DNA from: Cyprinodon diabolis
Lineage: Eukaryota > Chordata > Actinopteri > Cyprinodontiformes > Cyprinodontidae
DNA length: 64,000 nt
Reading direction: 5' to 3'
Assembly: GCA_030533445.1 (NCBI GenBank)
Contig: JARPUW010000572.1
Coordinates: 1-64,000 of the forward strand
Shown here: piece by piece, positions 22,730 to 35,765 of the stretch
How positions within the stretch are numbered: position 1 is the first letter of the stretch
How the letters are laid out: the number at the start of each line of letters is the position of its first letter
Translations under genes and position numbers: made by a program
The notes under the pieces: generated by a model
Database searches by the model: none
Told to the model about the DNA's origin: nothing
The model's input: only the letters and a program-made list of their open reading frames with translations

Positions 22730-23001
22730 ACTAGAAAATTTCTAAAGAAATTTTGAGGGGGGCCACCTACTGCCCGTCTGGGGAACAGGGCCAATACGGC
22801 CCTGGCAAGTGATGTCGGGGCTCACCAGACCAACTGCTTACGCCTTTGAGGGCTGCTGAGGGAAGGAAAGAGGGCTAGGTCATGGGCAAAGAGAGCTGTG
22901 TGCCACTTGTGCTGAAATCTGGGAAATAGACGTGCACAGCGTATGATGCAAAAGGGTAATATGGGTTGTCCATATTGAACCGCAGTGGGTAAAGCTCAGT
23001 T

Positions 23002-23209
23002 GGGGGGCTCCGCCCGCCTGCTAGGAGCCCTTGCAGCGATGAAAAAAATCACCAATGGCGGGCTCTGCCCGCCTGCTAAGAGCCATTGCAGTGATGAAAT
23101 CACCAATGGCGGGCTCCGCCCGCCTTCTAAGAGCCATTGCAGTGATGAAATCACCAATGGCGGGCTCCGCCCGCCTTCTAAGAGCCATTGCAGTGATGAA
23201 ATTACAAAT
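23002..23209. repeat. 51-bp hairpin minisatellite in U8, four copies
   Basis: Four full copies without the 27-bp form. The first stem reads GGGGGGC. It ends AAATTACAAATGG, resembling U1 rather than the usual AAATCACCAATGG. Confidence 0.9.
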
Positions 23210-25873
23210 GGCAATGAGCAATATGCCAGAATGTATGAGTGTGTATAAGGAAGAGGCTTTTATTCTGTAGAGTCCCTGGAGTCTTATTTTGAAAGTCTAT
23301 CATGGAAGTGCATCTAAAGATGGGTCATGCCCAGCAGTTATATAGAATCAATTTCCAAATGTTAAATCACTGGTTTTCCATGTTATTAGGTGAATAGTTG
23401 CTGTATTACAGAGTAAATGGGAGACTTTTATTGTGAAATTTGCTCTGGGTGTGTTTTGAAAAGGTCACTAGAGTCTAATAAAAACAACCTGGAAGAGTTT
23501 GGGTCATAATGTTGAGCCATTTGCATCAATTAATGCATTAGTATAATCTAGAGGCTTTTATTTTGTAGGGTCGCTGGAGTCTTATTTTGAAAGTCCAACA
23601 GAGTTGTGTTTATAGAAAATGTTCAGACCCGTCAATGATAGTTGATTACTTTCCAATCGTTAAATCACTCTTTTTCCATGTTATTAGGGCAGTAGATGAA
23701 GCGGAAATGGGAGGCTTTTATTTTGAAATTTGCTATAGGGTGTGTTTTAAACAGTCTCCTAGAGTCTATTCTCTAAAACGGGGTTGAGTTTGGGTCATAA
23801 TGTTGAGCCATATAGGGCAATAAATATATGTAAAAAATATAGAGGCTTTTATTTTGTAGGGTCCCTGGAGTCTTATTTTGAAAGTCTATCAGTGCTGAGT
23901 GGCAAGGGAAGTGTCATGGACAGCAGTCATATAGTATCCATTTCCCAATGTTAAATCAGTCCTTTCACCCTCCATTAGATTAATATGTGCTGTTTAAAAC
24001 AGCAGAGGTAAAATCTGTTTGAAGCTTGGTAACCTTGACAACGCTTAACGAGCCTCTCACTGACACAGACAACAGCTGCACTCACTATTCGTTTCTTCTT
24101 CCCAGGCTTTTTTGTATAGGAAGAACGGCACCGAACAAACGACTACTGATCAAAAACCGTATGAGTTATTCAAAAAACATTTTCACCATGAGCATCAGCA
24201 ATCCTTCGACTCCAACTATACCAACTTTGGTGTATGTGTGTCATTCAGAACAATATTTATGACGACTTGAAAACACATAGTCTGATTCGTTTCTCTCCCA
24301 TCTTCAGCTCAAAAAGAATGGAGAAAGGCTGAAACTCATCGACTTTAGGTTGGTCTGGAGGGTTTTTAAGGAAAAGTATTAATCCTACCGTAATTCCGAA
24401 GACATTGTGTGAGTCCAGAGGTTTCAGTCTACAAACTGACCAAAAATGGTGACTGTAGCTCCAAATATGTGGCCGTGAGGGCGAGAATAAGATGTTTGAT
24501 CTTAAAAAAATGGCCGCCTCACACTAAATTTCAGCAGCTGCACTCTAGCAGGCTGCTGCAGAAGCTAACTGTCAGCTAGCTTCCAGGTGCTTACCCTCCG
24601 AACAAACGACTGCTGAGCAAAAACCGTAAAAGATATCTGAAAAATTCTTTCAGTGAAAGCAACATCTATCCTTTGTCTCAGACTGGGGTAACCTTCATGT
24701 CTGTAGGTCTTTCACAACCCAAAACGAAGCACAAACAAAATGGTTGGCCCACCTGCTCCTCCCTTTGTTTGAACTGCAGGACCTCACTCTCACTCACCTT
24801 TTAGCTGCTAAAGCACCCCTCCGAACAAACGACTGCTGAGTAAAAACCGTAAAAGGTATCTGAAAAATTCTTTTTATCTAAGCGACAGCTATATCTTGTC
24901 TTCAATTGGAGTAACTTTCATGGCTGTAGGTCATCTACAAACTGAACGGGAAGAGAAAGAAAAAGAAAAAACGTTTCATCACACCTAAGCTTCTAATTGA
25001 GCTAGCTGCAGCAGGTCACTGTCACTCAGCTTTCAGGTGCTTAAAATGTCCTCCGAACAAACGACTGCTGAGCAAAAACCGTATGAGTTATTCAAAAAAT
25101 TTTTTCACCGTGAGCGTCAGTCATGCTTCGACTCCAACTATGCCAACTTTGGTGTATGTGTGTCATTCAGAAAAATATTTATGACGAGTTTAAAACACAT
25201 AGTCTGATTCGTTTTTCTCCCCTCTTCTGCTCCAAAACCAATGAAAAACGGCTCTGATTTTCATCGACTTTAGGTCGGTCTGGAGGGTTTTTAAGGAAAA
25301 GTATTAATCCTACCGTAATTCCGAAGATATTGTGTGGGTCCAGAGATTTCAGTCTACAAACTGACCAAAAATGGTGACTCTAGCTATAAATATGTGGCCG
25401 TGAGGGCGAGTTTAAAATGTTTTTTTGTGTTTAAAAAACGCCTGCCTCACACTCTAGCTTTTCAGTTGCTCCACTCTAGCAGGCTGGATTTTGCTAAAAC
25501 TTTGTGGCGCTTGAGGTCTGATTATACAAAAACCGTAGCAGTTATCAACATACCGTCTTCAGTTTTAAATAGACGAAGGATTTATCTACAAACTGAGCTT
25601 CAAACTGTTTTTCTAGGTGAATGTATGCCGACACAGTGAAGTGCTGTTTTTTATGCTTTTTTTTTCCTCTCCCCATTCATTTCCTATGGGATTTTTTTGC
25701 GACGTTTTCGCTAATAATTCGCAAACCTTCGGACTAATGAGAAAGTTTTATACAAGCACACATCACCCCATTGGTCCCGACGCGTGTGCCAACTTTGGGC
25801 CCGATCCGCCAAACCGTGCGGGACTAGTTATGCGCCGAAGTTTTGGGTATACGGGAGAATTATAATAATAATA

Positions 25874-25935
25874 ATACGCGGAATAAATATGTGCAATAGT
25901 AGTAGGTGGGCCATGCCTTCGGCATGTGGCCCCCC
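25874..25935. repeat. Junction mini-element, one copy (U8/U9)
   Basis: 62-bp element followed by AATAA before CTAG, the same join as at U2/U3. Confidence 0.9.
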
Positions 25936-26211
25936 AATAACTAGAAAATTTCTAAAGAAATTTTGAGGGGGGCCACCTACTGCCCGTCTGGGGAACCGGG
26001 CCAATACGGCCCTGGCAAGTGACGTCGGGGCTCCCCAGACCAACTGCTTACGCCTTTGAGGGCTGCTGAGGGAAGGAAAGAGGGCAAGTTCATGGGTAAA
26101 GAGAGCTGTGTGCCACTTGTGCTGAAATCTGGGAAATAGACGTGCACAGCGTATGATGCACAAGGGTAATATGGGTTGTCCATATTGAAACACAGTGGGT
26201 AAAGCCCAGTT

Positions 26212-26419
26212 GGCGGGCTTCGCCCGCCTGCGAGGAGCCATCTCAGTGAAGAAAAAAATCACCAATGGCGGGCTCTGCCCGCCTTCTAAGAGCCATTGCA
26301 GTGATGAAATCACCAATGGCGGGCTCCGCCCGCCTGCTAAGAGCCATTGCAGTGATGTAATCACCTTTGGCGGGCTCCGCCCGCCTTCTAAGAGCCATTG
26401 CAGTGATGAAATCACCAAT
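26212..26419. repeat. 51-bp hairpin minisatellite in U9, four copies
   Basis: Four-copy form without the short copy. The first hairpin is followed by TGCGAGGAGCC, a marker shared with U14, U15 and U19. Confidence 0.9.
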
Positions 26420-29090
26420 GGCAATGAGCAATATGCCAGAATGTATGAGTGTGTATAAGGAAGAGGCTTTTATTCTGTAGAGTCCTTGTAGTCTTATTTT
26501 GAAAGTCTATCATGAATGTGCATCAAAAGATGGGTCACGCCCAGCAGTGATATAGAATCCATTTCCAAATGTTAAATCACTGGTTTTCCATGTTATTAGG
26601 TGAATAGTTGCTGTATTACAGAGTAAATGGGAGACTTTTATTGTGAAATTTGCTCTGGGGTGTGTTTTGAAAAGGTCACTAGAGTCTAATAAAAACAACC
26701 TGGAAGAGTTTGGGTCATAATGTTGAGCCATTTGCATCAATTAATGCATTAGTATAATCTAGAGGCTTTTATTTTGTAGGGTCCCTGGAGTCTTATTTTG
26801 AAAGTCCAACAGAGTTGTGTTTATAGAAAATGTTCAGACCCGTCAATGATAGTTGATTACTTTCCAATCGTTAAATCACTCTTTTTCCATGTTATTAGGG
26901 CAGTAGATGAAGCGGAAATGGGAGGCTTTTATTTTGAAATTTGCTATAGGGTGTGTTTTAAACAGTCTCCTAGAGTCTATTCTCTAAAACGGGGTTGAGT
27001 TTGGGTCATAATGTTGAGCCATATAGGGCAATAAATATATGTAAAAAATATAGAGGCTTTTATTTTGTAGGGTCCCTGGAGTCTTATTTTGAAAGTCTAT
27101 CAGTGCTGAGTGGCAAGGGAAGTGTCATGGACAGCAGTCATATAGTATCCATTTCCCAATGTTAAATCAGTCCTTTCACCCTCCATTAGATTAATATGTG
27201 CTGTTTAAAACAGCAGAGGTAAAATCTGTTTGAAGCTTGGTAACCTTGACAACGCTTAACGAGCCTCTCACTGACACAGACAACAGCTGCACTCACTATT
27301 GGTTTCTTCTTCCCAGGCTTTTTTGTATGGGAAGAACGGCACCGAACAAACGACTACTGATCAAAAACCGTATGAGTTATTCAAAAAACATTTTCACCAT
27401 GAGCATCAGCAATCCTTCGACTCCAACTATACCAACTTTGGTGTATGTGTGTCATTCAGAAAAATATTTATGACGAGTTGAAAACACATAGTCTGATTCG
27501 TTTCTCTCCCATCTTCAGCTCAAAAAGAATAGAGAAAGGCTGAAACTCTCATCGACTTTAGGTTGGTCTGGAGGGTTTTTAAGGAAAAGTATTAATCCTA
27601 CCGTAATTCCGAAGACATTGTGTGAGTCCAGAGGTTTCAGTCTACAAACTGACCAAAAATGGTGACTGTAGCTCCAAATATGTGGCCGTGAGGGCGAGAA
27701 TAAGATGTTTGATCTTAAAAAAATGGCCGCCTCACACTAAGATTTCAGCAGCTGCACTCTAGCAGGCTGCTGCAGAAGCTAACTGTCAGCTAGCTTCCAG
27801 GTGCTTACCCTCCGAACAAACGACTGCTGAGCAAAAACCGTAAAAGATATCTGAAAAATTCTTTCAGTGAAAGCAACATCTATCCTTTGTCTCAGACTGG
27901 GGTAACCTTCATGTCTGTAGGTCTTTCACAACCCAAAACGAAGCACAAACAAAATGGTTGGCCCACCTGCTCCTCCCTTTCTTTTAACTGCAGGACCTCA
28001 CTCTCACTCACCTTTTAGCTGCTAAAGCACCCCTCCGAACAAACGACTGCTGAGTAAAAACCGTAAAAGGTATCTGAAAAATTCTTTTTATCTAAGCGAC
28101 AGCTATATCTTGTCTTCGATTGGAGTAACTTTCATGGCTGTAGGTCATCTACAAACTGAATGGGAAGAGAAAGAAAAAGAAAAAACGTTTCATCACACCT
28201 AAGCTTCTAATTGAGCTAGCTGCAGCAGGTCACTGTCACTCAGCTTTCAGCTGCTTAAAATGTCCTCCGAACAAACGACTGCTGAGCAAAAACCGTATGA
28301 GTTATTCAAAATATTTTTTCACCGTGAGCGTCAGCCATCCTTCGACTCCAACTATGCCAACTTTGGTGTATGTGTGTCATTCAGAAAAATATTTATGACG
28401 AGTTTAAAACACATAGTCTGATTCGTTTTTCTCCCCTCTTCTGCTCCAAAACCAATGAAAAACGGCTCTGATTTTCATCGACTTTAGGTCGGTCTGGAGG
28501 GTTTTTAAGGAAAAGTATTAATCCTACCGTAATTCCGAAGATATTGTGTGGGTCCAGAGATTTCAGTCTACAAACTGACCAAAAATGGTGACTCTAGCTA
28601 TAAATATGTGGCCGTGAGGGCGAGTTTAAAATGTTTTTTTGTGTTTAAAAAACGCCTGCCTCACACTCTAGCTTTTCAGTTGCTCCACTCTAGCAGGCTG
28701 GATTTTGCTAAAACTTTGTGGCGCTTGAGGTCTGATTATACAAAAACCGTAGCAGTTATCAACATACCGTCTTCAGTTTTAAATAGACGAAGGATTTATC
28801 TACAAACTGAGCTTCAAACTGTTTTTCTAGGTGAATGTATGCCGACACAGTGAAGTGCTGTTTTTTATGCTTTTTTTTTCCTCTCCCCATTCATTTCCTA
28901 TGGGATTTTTTTGCGACGTTTTCGCTAATAATTCGCAAACCTTCGGACTAATGAGAAAGTTTTATACAAGCACACATCACCCCATTGGTCCCGACGCGTG
29001 TGCCAACTTTGGGCCCGATCCGCCAAACCGTGCGGGACTAGTTACGCGCCGAAGTTTTGGGTATACGGGAGAATTATAATAATAATAATA

Positions 29091-29356
29091 ATACGCGGAA
29101 TAAATATGTGCAATAGTAGTAGGTGGGCCATGCCTTCGGCATGTGGCCCCCCAATAATACGCGGAATAAATATGTGCAATAGTAGTAGGTGGGCCATGCC
29201 TTCGGCATGTGGCCCCCCAATAATAATACGCGGAATAAATATGTGCAATAGTAGTAGGTGGGCCATGCCTTCGGCATGTGGCCCCCCAATAATAATACGC
29301 GGAATAAATATGTGCAATAGTAGTAGGTGGGCCATGCCTTCGGCATGTGGCCCCCC
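29091..29356. repeat. Junction mini-element cluster, four copies (U9/U10)
   Basis: Four tandem copies start at 29091, 29157, 29226 and 29295, spaced 66, 69 and 69 bp. The difference is the length of the AAT/TAA linker. Each copy has the GGGCCATGCC...GGCATGTGGCCC hairpin and the C6 run. All spacings are multiples of three, so long frames cross the cluster on both strands. Confidence 0.93.
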
Positions 29357-29357
29357 A

Positions 29358-32300
29358 ACTAGAAAATTTCTAAAGAAATTTTGAGGGGGGCCACCTACTG
29401 CCCGTCTGGGGAACCGGGCCAATACGGCCCTGGCAAGTGACGTCGGGGCTCCCCAGACCAACTGCTTACGCCTTTGAGGGCTGCTGAGGGAAGGAAAGAG
29501 GGCAAGTTCATGGGCAAAGAGAGCTGTGTGCCACTTGTGCTGAAATCTGGGAAATAGACGTACACAGCGTATGATGCACAAGGGTAATATGGGTTGTCCA
29601 TATTGAAACACAGTGGGTAAAGCCCAGTTGGCGGGCTTCGCCCGCCTGCTGGGAGCCATCTCAGTGAAGAAAAAAATCACCAATGGCGGGCTCTGCCCGC
29701 CTTCTAAGAGCCATTGCAGTGATGAAATCACCAATGGCGGGCTCCGCCCGCCTGCTAAGAGCCATTGCAGTGATGTAATCACCTTTGGCGGGCTCCGCCC
29801 GCCTGTTACCATTGGCGGGCTCCGCCCGCCTTCTAAGAGCCATTGCAGTGATGAAATCACCATTGGCAATGAGCAATATGCCAGAATGTATGAGTGTGTA
29901 TAAGGAAGAGGCTTTTATTCTGTAGAGTCCTTGTAGTCTTATTTTGAAAGTCTATCATGAATGTGCATCAAAAGATGGGTCACGCCCAGCAGTGATATAG
30001 AATCCATTTCCAAATGTTAAATCACTGGTTTTCCATGTTATTAGGTGAATAGTTGCTGTATTACAGAGTAAATGGGAGACTTTTATTGTGAAATTTGCTC
30101 TGGGTGTGTTTTGAAAAGGTCACTAGAGTGTAAAAAAAACAACCTGGAAGAGTTTGGGTCATAATGTTGAGCCATTTGCATCAATTAATGCATTAGTATA
30201 ATCTAGAGGCTTTTATTTTGTAGGGTCCCTGGAGTCTTATTTTGAAAGTCCAACAGAGTTGTGTTTATAGAAAATGTTCAGACCCGTCAATGATAGTTGA
30301 TTACTTTTCAATCGTTAAATCACTCTTTTTCCATGTTATTAGGGCAGTAGATGAAGCGGAAATGGGAGGCTTTTATTTTGAAATTTGCTATAGGGTGTGT
30401 TTTAAACAGTCTCCTAGAGTCTATTCTCTAAAACGGGGTTGAGTTTGGGTCATAATGTTGAGCCATATAGGGCAATAAATATATGTAAAAAATATAGAGG
30501 CTTTTATTTTGTAGGGTCCCTGGAGTCTTATTTTGAAAGTCTATCAGTGCTGAGTGGCAAGGGAAGTGTCATGTACAGCAGTCATATAGTATCCATTTCC
30601 CAATGTTAAATCAGTCCTTTCACCCTCCATTAGATTAATATGTGCTGTTTAAAACAGCAGAGGTAAAATCTGTTTGAAGCTTGGTAACCTTGACAACGCT
30701 TAACGAGCCTCTCACTGACACAGACAACAGCTGCACTCACTATTGGTTTCTTCTTCCCAGGCTTTTTTGTATGGGAAGAACGGCACCGAACAAACGACTA
30801 CTGATCAAAAACCGTATGAGTTATTCAAAAAACATTTTCACCATGAGCATCAGCAATCCTTCGACTCCAACTATACCAACTTTGGTGTATGTGTGTCATT
30901 CAGAAAAATATTTATGACGAGTTGAAAACACATAGTCTGATTCGTTTCTCTCCCATCTTCAGCTCAAAAAGAATAGAGAAAGGCTGAAACTCTCATCGAC
31001 TTTAGGTTGGTCTGGAGGGTTTTTAAGGAAAAGTATTAATCCTACCGTAATTCCGAAGACATTGTGTGAGTCCAGAGGTTTCAGTCTACAAACTGACCAA
31101 AAATGGTGACTGTAGCTCCAAATATGTGGCCGTGAGGGCGAGAATAAGATGTTTGATCTTAAAAAAATGGCCGCCTCACACTAAGATTTCAGCAGCTGCA
31201 CTCTAGCAGGCTGCTGCAGAAGCTAACTGTCAGCTAGCTTCCAGGTGCTTACCCTCCGAACAAACGACTGCTGAGCAAAAACCGTAAAAGATATCTGAAA
31301 AATTCTTTCAGTGAAAGCAACATCTATCCTTTGTCTCAGACTGGGGTAACCTTCATGTCTGTAGGTCTTTCACAACCCAAAACGAAGCACAAACAAAATG
31401 GTTGGCCCACCTGCTCCTCCCTTTGTTTGAACTGCAGGACCTCACTCTCACTCACCTTTTAGCTGCTAAAGCACCCCTCCGAACAAACGACTGCTGAGTA
31501 AAAACCGTAAAAGGTATCTGAAAAATTCTTTTTATCTAAGCGACAGCTATATCTTGTCTTCAATTGGAGTAACTTTCATGGCTGTAGGTCATCTACAAAC
31601 TGAATGGGAAGAGAAAGAAAAAGAAAAAACGTTTCATCACACCTAAGCTTCTAATTGAGCTAGCTGCAGCAGGTCACTGTCACTCAGCTTTCAGGTGCTT
31701 AAAATGTCCTCCGAACAAACGACTGCTGAGCAAAAACCGTATGAGTTATTCAAAAAATTTTTTCACCGTGAGCGTCAGTCATCCTTCGACTCCAACTATG
31801 CCAACTTTGGTGTATGTGTGTCATTCAGAAAAATATTTATGACGAGTTTAAAACACATAGTCTGATTCGTTTTTCTCCCCTCTTCTGCTCCAAAACCAAT
31901 GAAAAACGGCTCTGATTTTCATCGACTTTAGGTCAGTCTGGAGGGTTTTTAAGGAAAAGTATTAATCCTACCGTAATTCCGAAGATATTGTGTGGGTCCA
32001 GAGATTTCAGTCTACAAACTGACCAAAAATGGTGACTCTAGCTATAAATATGTGGCCGTGAGGGCGAGTTTAAAATGTTTTTTTGTGTTTAAAAAACGCC
32101 TGCCTCACACTCTAGCTTTTCAGTTGCTCCACTCTAGCAGGCTGGATTTTGCTAAAACTTTGTGGCGCTTGAGGTCTGATTATACAAAAACCGTAGCAGT
32201 TATCAACATACCGTCTTCAGTTTTAAATAGACGAAGGATTTATCTACAAACTGAGCTTCAAACTGTTTTTCTAGGTGAATGTATGCCGACACAGTGAAGT

Positions 32301-32525
32301 GCTGTTTTTTATGCTTTTTTTTTCCTCTCCCCATTCATTTCCTATGGGATTTTTTTGCGACGTTTTCGCTAATAATTCGCAAACCTTCGGACTAATGAGA
32401 AAGTTTTATACAAGCACACATCACCCCATTGGTCCCGACGCGTGTGCCAACTTTGGGCCCGATCCGCCAAACCGTGCGGGACTAGTTACGCGCCGAAGTT
32501 TTGGGTATACGGGAGAATTATAATA
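29358..32525. repeat. Tandem array unit U10 (3168 bp)
   Basis: Private or rare markers: GACGTACACAG, GAGTGTAAAAAAAAC, TTACTTTTCAATCG. GTCATGTACAGC is shared with U4, and GGTCAGTCTGG in R2 with U15. Confidence 0.95.
29630..29864. repeat. 51-bp hairpin minisatellite in U10, five copies
   Basis: Five-copy form with short copy. The last spacer ends ATCACCATTGG instead of ATCACCAATGG, weakening the second hairpin. Confidence 0.9.
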
Positions 32526-32797
32526 ACTAGAAAATTTCTAAAGAAATTTTGAGGGGGGCCACCTACTGCCCGTCTGGGGAACCGGGCCAATACGGCCCTG
32601 GCAAGTGACGTCGGGGCTCCCCAGACCAACTGCTTACGCCTTTGAGGGCTGCTGAGGGAAGGAAAGAGGGCAAGTTCATGGGCAAAGAGAGCTGTGTGCC
32701 ACTTGTGCTGAAATCTGGGAAATAGACGTGCACAGCGTATGATGCACAAGGGTAATATGGGTTGTCCATATTGAAACACAGTGGGTAAAGCCCAGTT

Positions 32798-33032
32798 GGC
32801 GGGCTTCGCCCGCCTGCTAGGAGCCATCTCAGTGAAGAAAAAAATCACCAATGGCGGGCTCTGCCCGCCTTCTAAGAGCCATTGCAGTGATGAAATCACC
32901 AATGGCGGGCTCCGCCCGCCTGCTAAGAGCCATTGCAGTGATGTAATCACCTTTGGCGGGCTCCGCCCGCCTGTTACCATTGGCGGGCTCCGCCCGCCTT
33001 CTAAGAGCCATTGCAGTGATGAAATCACCAAT
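32798..33032. repeat. 51-bp hairpin minisatellite in U11, five copies
   Basis: Standard five-copy form with all GC stems intact. Confidence 0.9.
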
Positions 33033-35702
33033 GGCAATGAGCAATATGCCAGAATGTATGAGTGTGTATAAGGAAGAGGCTTTTATTCTGTAGAGTCCTT
33101 GTAGTCTTATTTTGAAAGTCTATCATGAATGTGCATCAAAAGATGGGTCACGCCCAGCAGTGATATAGAATCCATTTCCAAATGTTAAATCACTGGTTTT
33201 CCATGTTATTAGGTGAATAGTTGCTGTATTACAGAGTAAATGGGAGACTTTTATTGTGAAATTTGCTCTGGGTGTGTTTTGAAAAGGTCACTAGAGTCTA
33301 ATAAAAACAACCTGGAAGAGTTTGGGTCATAATGTTGAGCCATTTGCATCAATTAATGCATTAGTATAATCTAGAGGCTTTTATTTTGTAGGGTCCCTGG
33401 AGTCTTATTTTGAAAGTCCAACAGAGTTGTGTTTATAGAAAATGTTCAGACCCGTCAATGATAGTTGATTACTTTCCAATCGTTAAATCACTCTTTTTCC
33501 ATGTTATTAGGGCAGTAGATGAAGCGGAAATGGGAGGCTTTTATTTTGAAATTTGCTACAGGGTGTGTTTTAAACAGTCTCCTAGAGTCTATTCTCTAAA
33601 ACGGGGTTGAGTTTGGGTCATAATGTTGAGCCATATAGGGCAATAAATATATGTAAAAAATATAGAGGCTTTTATTTTGTAGGGTCCCTGGAGTCTTATT
33701 TTGAAAGTCTATCAGTGCTGAGTGGCAAGGGAAGTGTCATGGACAGCAGTCATATAGTATCCATTTCCCAATGTTAAATCAGTCCTTTCACCCTCCATTA
33801 GATTAATATGTGCTGTTTAAAACAGCAGAGGTAAAATCTGTTTGAAGCTTGGTAACCTTGACAACGCTTAACGAGCCTCTCACTGACACAGACAACAGCT
33901 GCACTCACTATTGGTTTCTTCTTCCCAGGCTTTTTTGTATGGGAAGAACGGCACCGAACAAACGACTACTGATCAAAAACCGTATGAGTTATTCAAAAAA
34001 CATTTTCACCATGAGCATCAGCAATCCTTCGACTCCAACTATACCAACTTTGGTGTATGTGTGTCATTCAGAAAAATATTTATGACGAGTTGAAAACACA
34101 TAGTCTGATTCGTTTCTCTCCCATCTTCAGCTCAAAAAGAATAGAGAAAGGCTGAAACTCTCATCGACTTTAGGTTGGTCTGGACGGTTTTTAAGGAAAA
34201 GTATTAATCCTACCGTAATTCCGAAGACATTGTGTGAGTCCAGAGGTTTCAGTCTACAAACTGACCAAAAATGGTGACTGTAGCTCCAAATATGTGGCCG
34301 TGAGGGCGAGAATAAGATGTTTGATCTTAAAAGAATGGCCGCCTCACACTAAGATTTCAGCAGCTGCACTCTAGCAGGCTGCTGCAGAAGCTAACTGTCA
34401 GCTAGCTTCCAGGTGCTTACCCTCCGAACAAACGACTGCTGAGCAAAAACCGTAAAAGATATCTGAAAAATTCTTTCAGTGAAAGCAACATCTATCCTTT
34501 GTCTCAGACTGGGGTAACCTTCATGTCTGTAGGTCTTTCACAACCCAAAACGAAGCACAAACAAAATGGTTGGCCCACCTGCTCCTCCCTTTGTTTGAAC
34601 TGCAGGACCTCACTCTCACTCACCTTTTAGCTGCTAAAGCACCCCTCCGAACAAACGACTGCTGAGTAAAAACCGTAAAAGGTATCTGAAAAATTATTTT
34701 TATCTAAGCGACAGCTATATCTTGTCTTCAATTGGAGTAACTTTCATGGCTGTAGGTCATCTACAACCTGAATGGGAAGAGAAAGAAAAAGAAAAAACGT
34801 TTTGTCACACCTGATCTTCTAATTGAGCTAGCTGCAGCAGGACACTCTCCCCCAGCTTTCAGCTGCTTAAAATGTCCTCCGAACAAACGACTGCTGAGCA
34901 AAAACCGTATGAGTTATTCAAAATATTTTTTCACCGTGAGCGTCAGCCATCCTTCGACTCCAACTATGCCAACTTTGGTGTATGTGTGTCATTCAGAAAA
35001 ATATTTATGACGAGTTTAAAACACATAGTCTGATTCGTTTTTCTCCCCTCTTCTGCTCCAAAACCAATGAAAAACGGCTCTGATTTTCATCGACTTTAGG
35101 TCGGTCTGGAGGGTTTTTAAGGAAAAGTATTAATCCTACCGTAATTCCGAAGATATTGTGTGGGTCCAGAGATTTCAGTCTACAAACTGACCAAAAATGG
35201 TGACTCTAGCTATAAATATGTGGCCGTGAGGGCGAGTTTAAAATGTTTTTTTGTGTTTAAAAAACGCCTGCCTCACACTCTAGCTTTTCAGTTGCTCCAC
35301 TCTAGCAGGCTGGATTTTGCTAAAACTTTGTGGCGCTTGAGGTCTGATTATACAAAAACCGTAGCAGTTATCAACATACCGTCTTCAGTTTTAAATAGAC
35401 GAAGGATTTATCTACAAACTGAGCTTCAAACTGTTTTTCTAGGTGAATGTATGCCGACACAGTGAAGTGCTGTTTTTTATGCTTTTTTTTTCCTCTCCCC
35501 ATTCATTTCCTATGGGATTTTTTTGCGACGTTTTCGCTAATAATTCGCAAACCTTCGGACTAATGAGAAAGTTTTATACAAGCACACATCACCCCATTGG
35601 TCCCGACGCGTGTGCCAACTTTGGGCCCGATCCGCCAAACCGTGCGGGACTAGTTACGTGCCGAAGTTTTGGGTATACGGGAGAATTATAATAATAATAA
35701 TA

Positions 35703-35764
35703 ATACGCGGAATAAATATGTGCAATAGTAGTAGGTGGGCCATGCCTTCGGCATGTGGCCCCCC
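35703..35764. repeat. Junction mini-element, one copy (U11/U12)
   Basis: 62-bp element joined through AA to the unit start, giving the full junction palindrome. Confidence 0.9.
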
Positions 35765-35765
35765 A

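Larger units (their letters stand above)
22730..25939. repeat. Tandem array unit U8 (3210 bp)
   Basis: The first part follows the U2/U7 class (GGAAGTGCATCTAAAG, GGGTCGCTGGAG, GACGACTTGAAAAC) but lacks its R1 marker GCAACGAAAAC, so it is a recombinant or an intermediate. Private changes are GTATAGGAAG, GAACGGGAAG, CATGCTTCGAC, and CTCACCAGAC in the leader, which breaks one pair of the GTCTGGGG/CCCCAGAC stem. Confidence 0.95.
25940..29357. repeat. Tandem array unit U9 (3418 bp)
   Basis: Matches U19: CATGGGTAAAGAG, TGCGAGGAGCC, four-copy minisatellite, TTCGATTGGAG in module C, and CAAAATATTTTTTCACC in R2. The 276-bp excess over U19 equals the four-copy mini-element cluster at its right end. Confidence 0.95.
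32526..35765. repeat. Tandem array unit U11 (3240 bp)
   Basis: Same class as U6 and U18 by all four class markers. It carries one mini-element at its right end. Confidence 0.95.
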
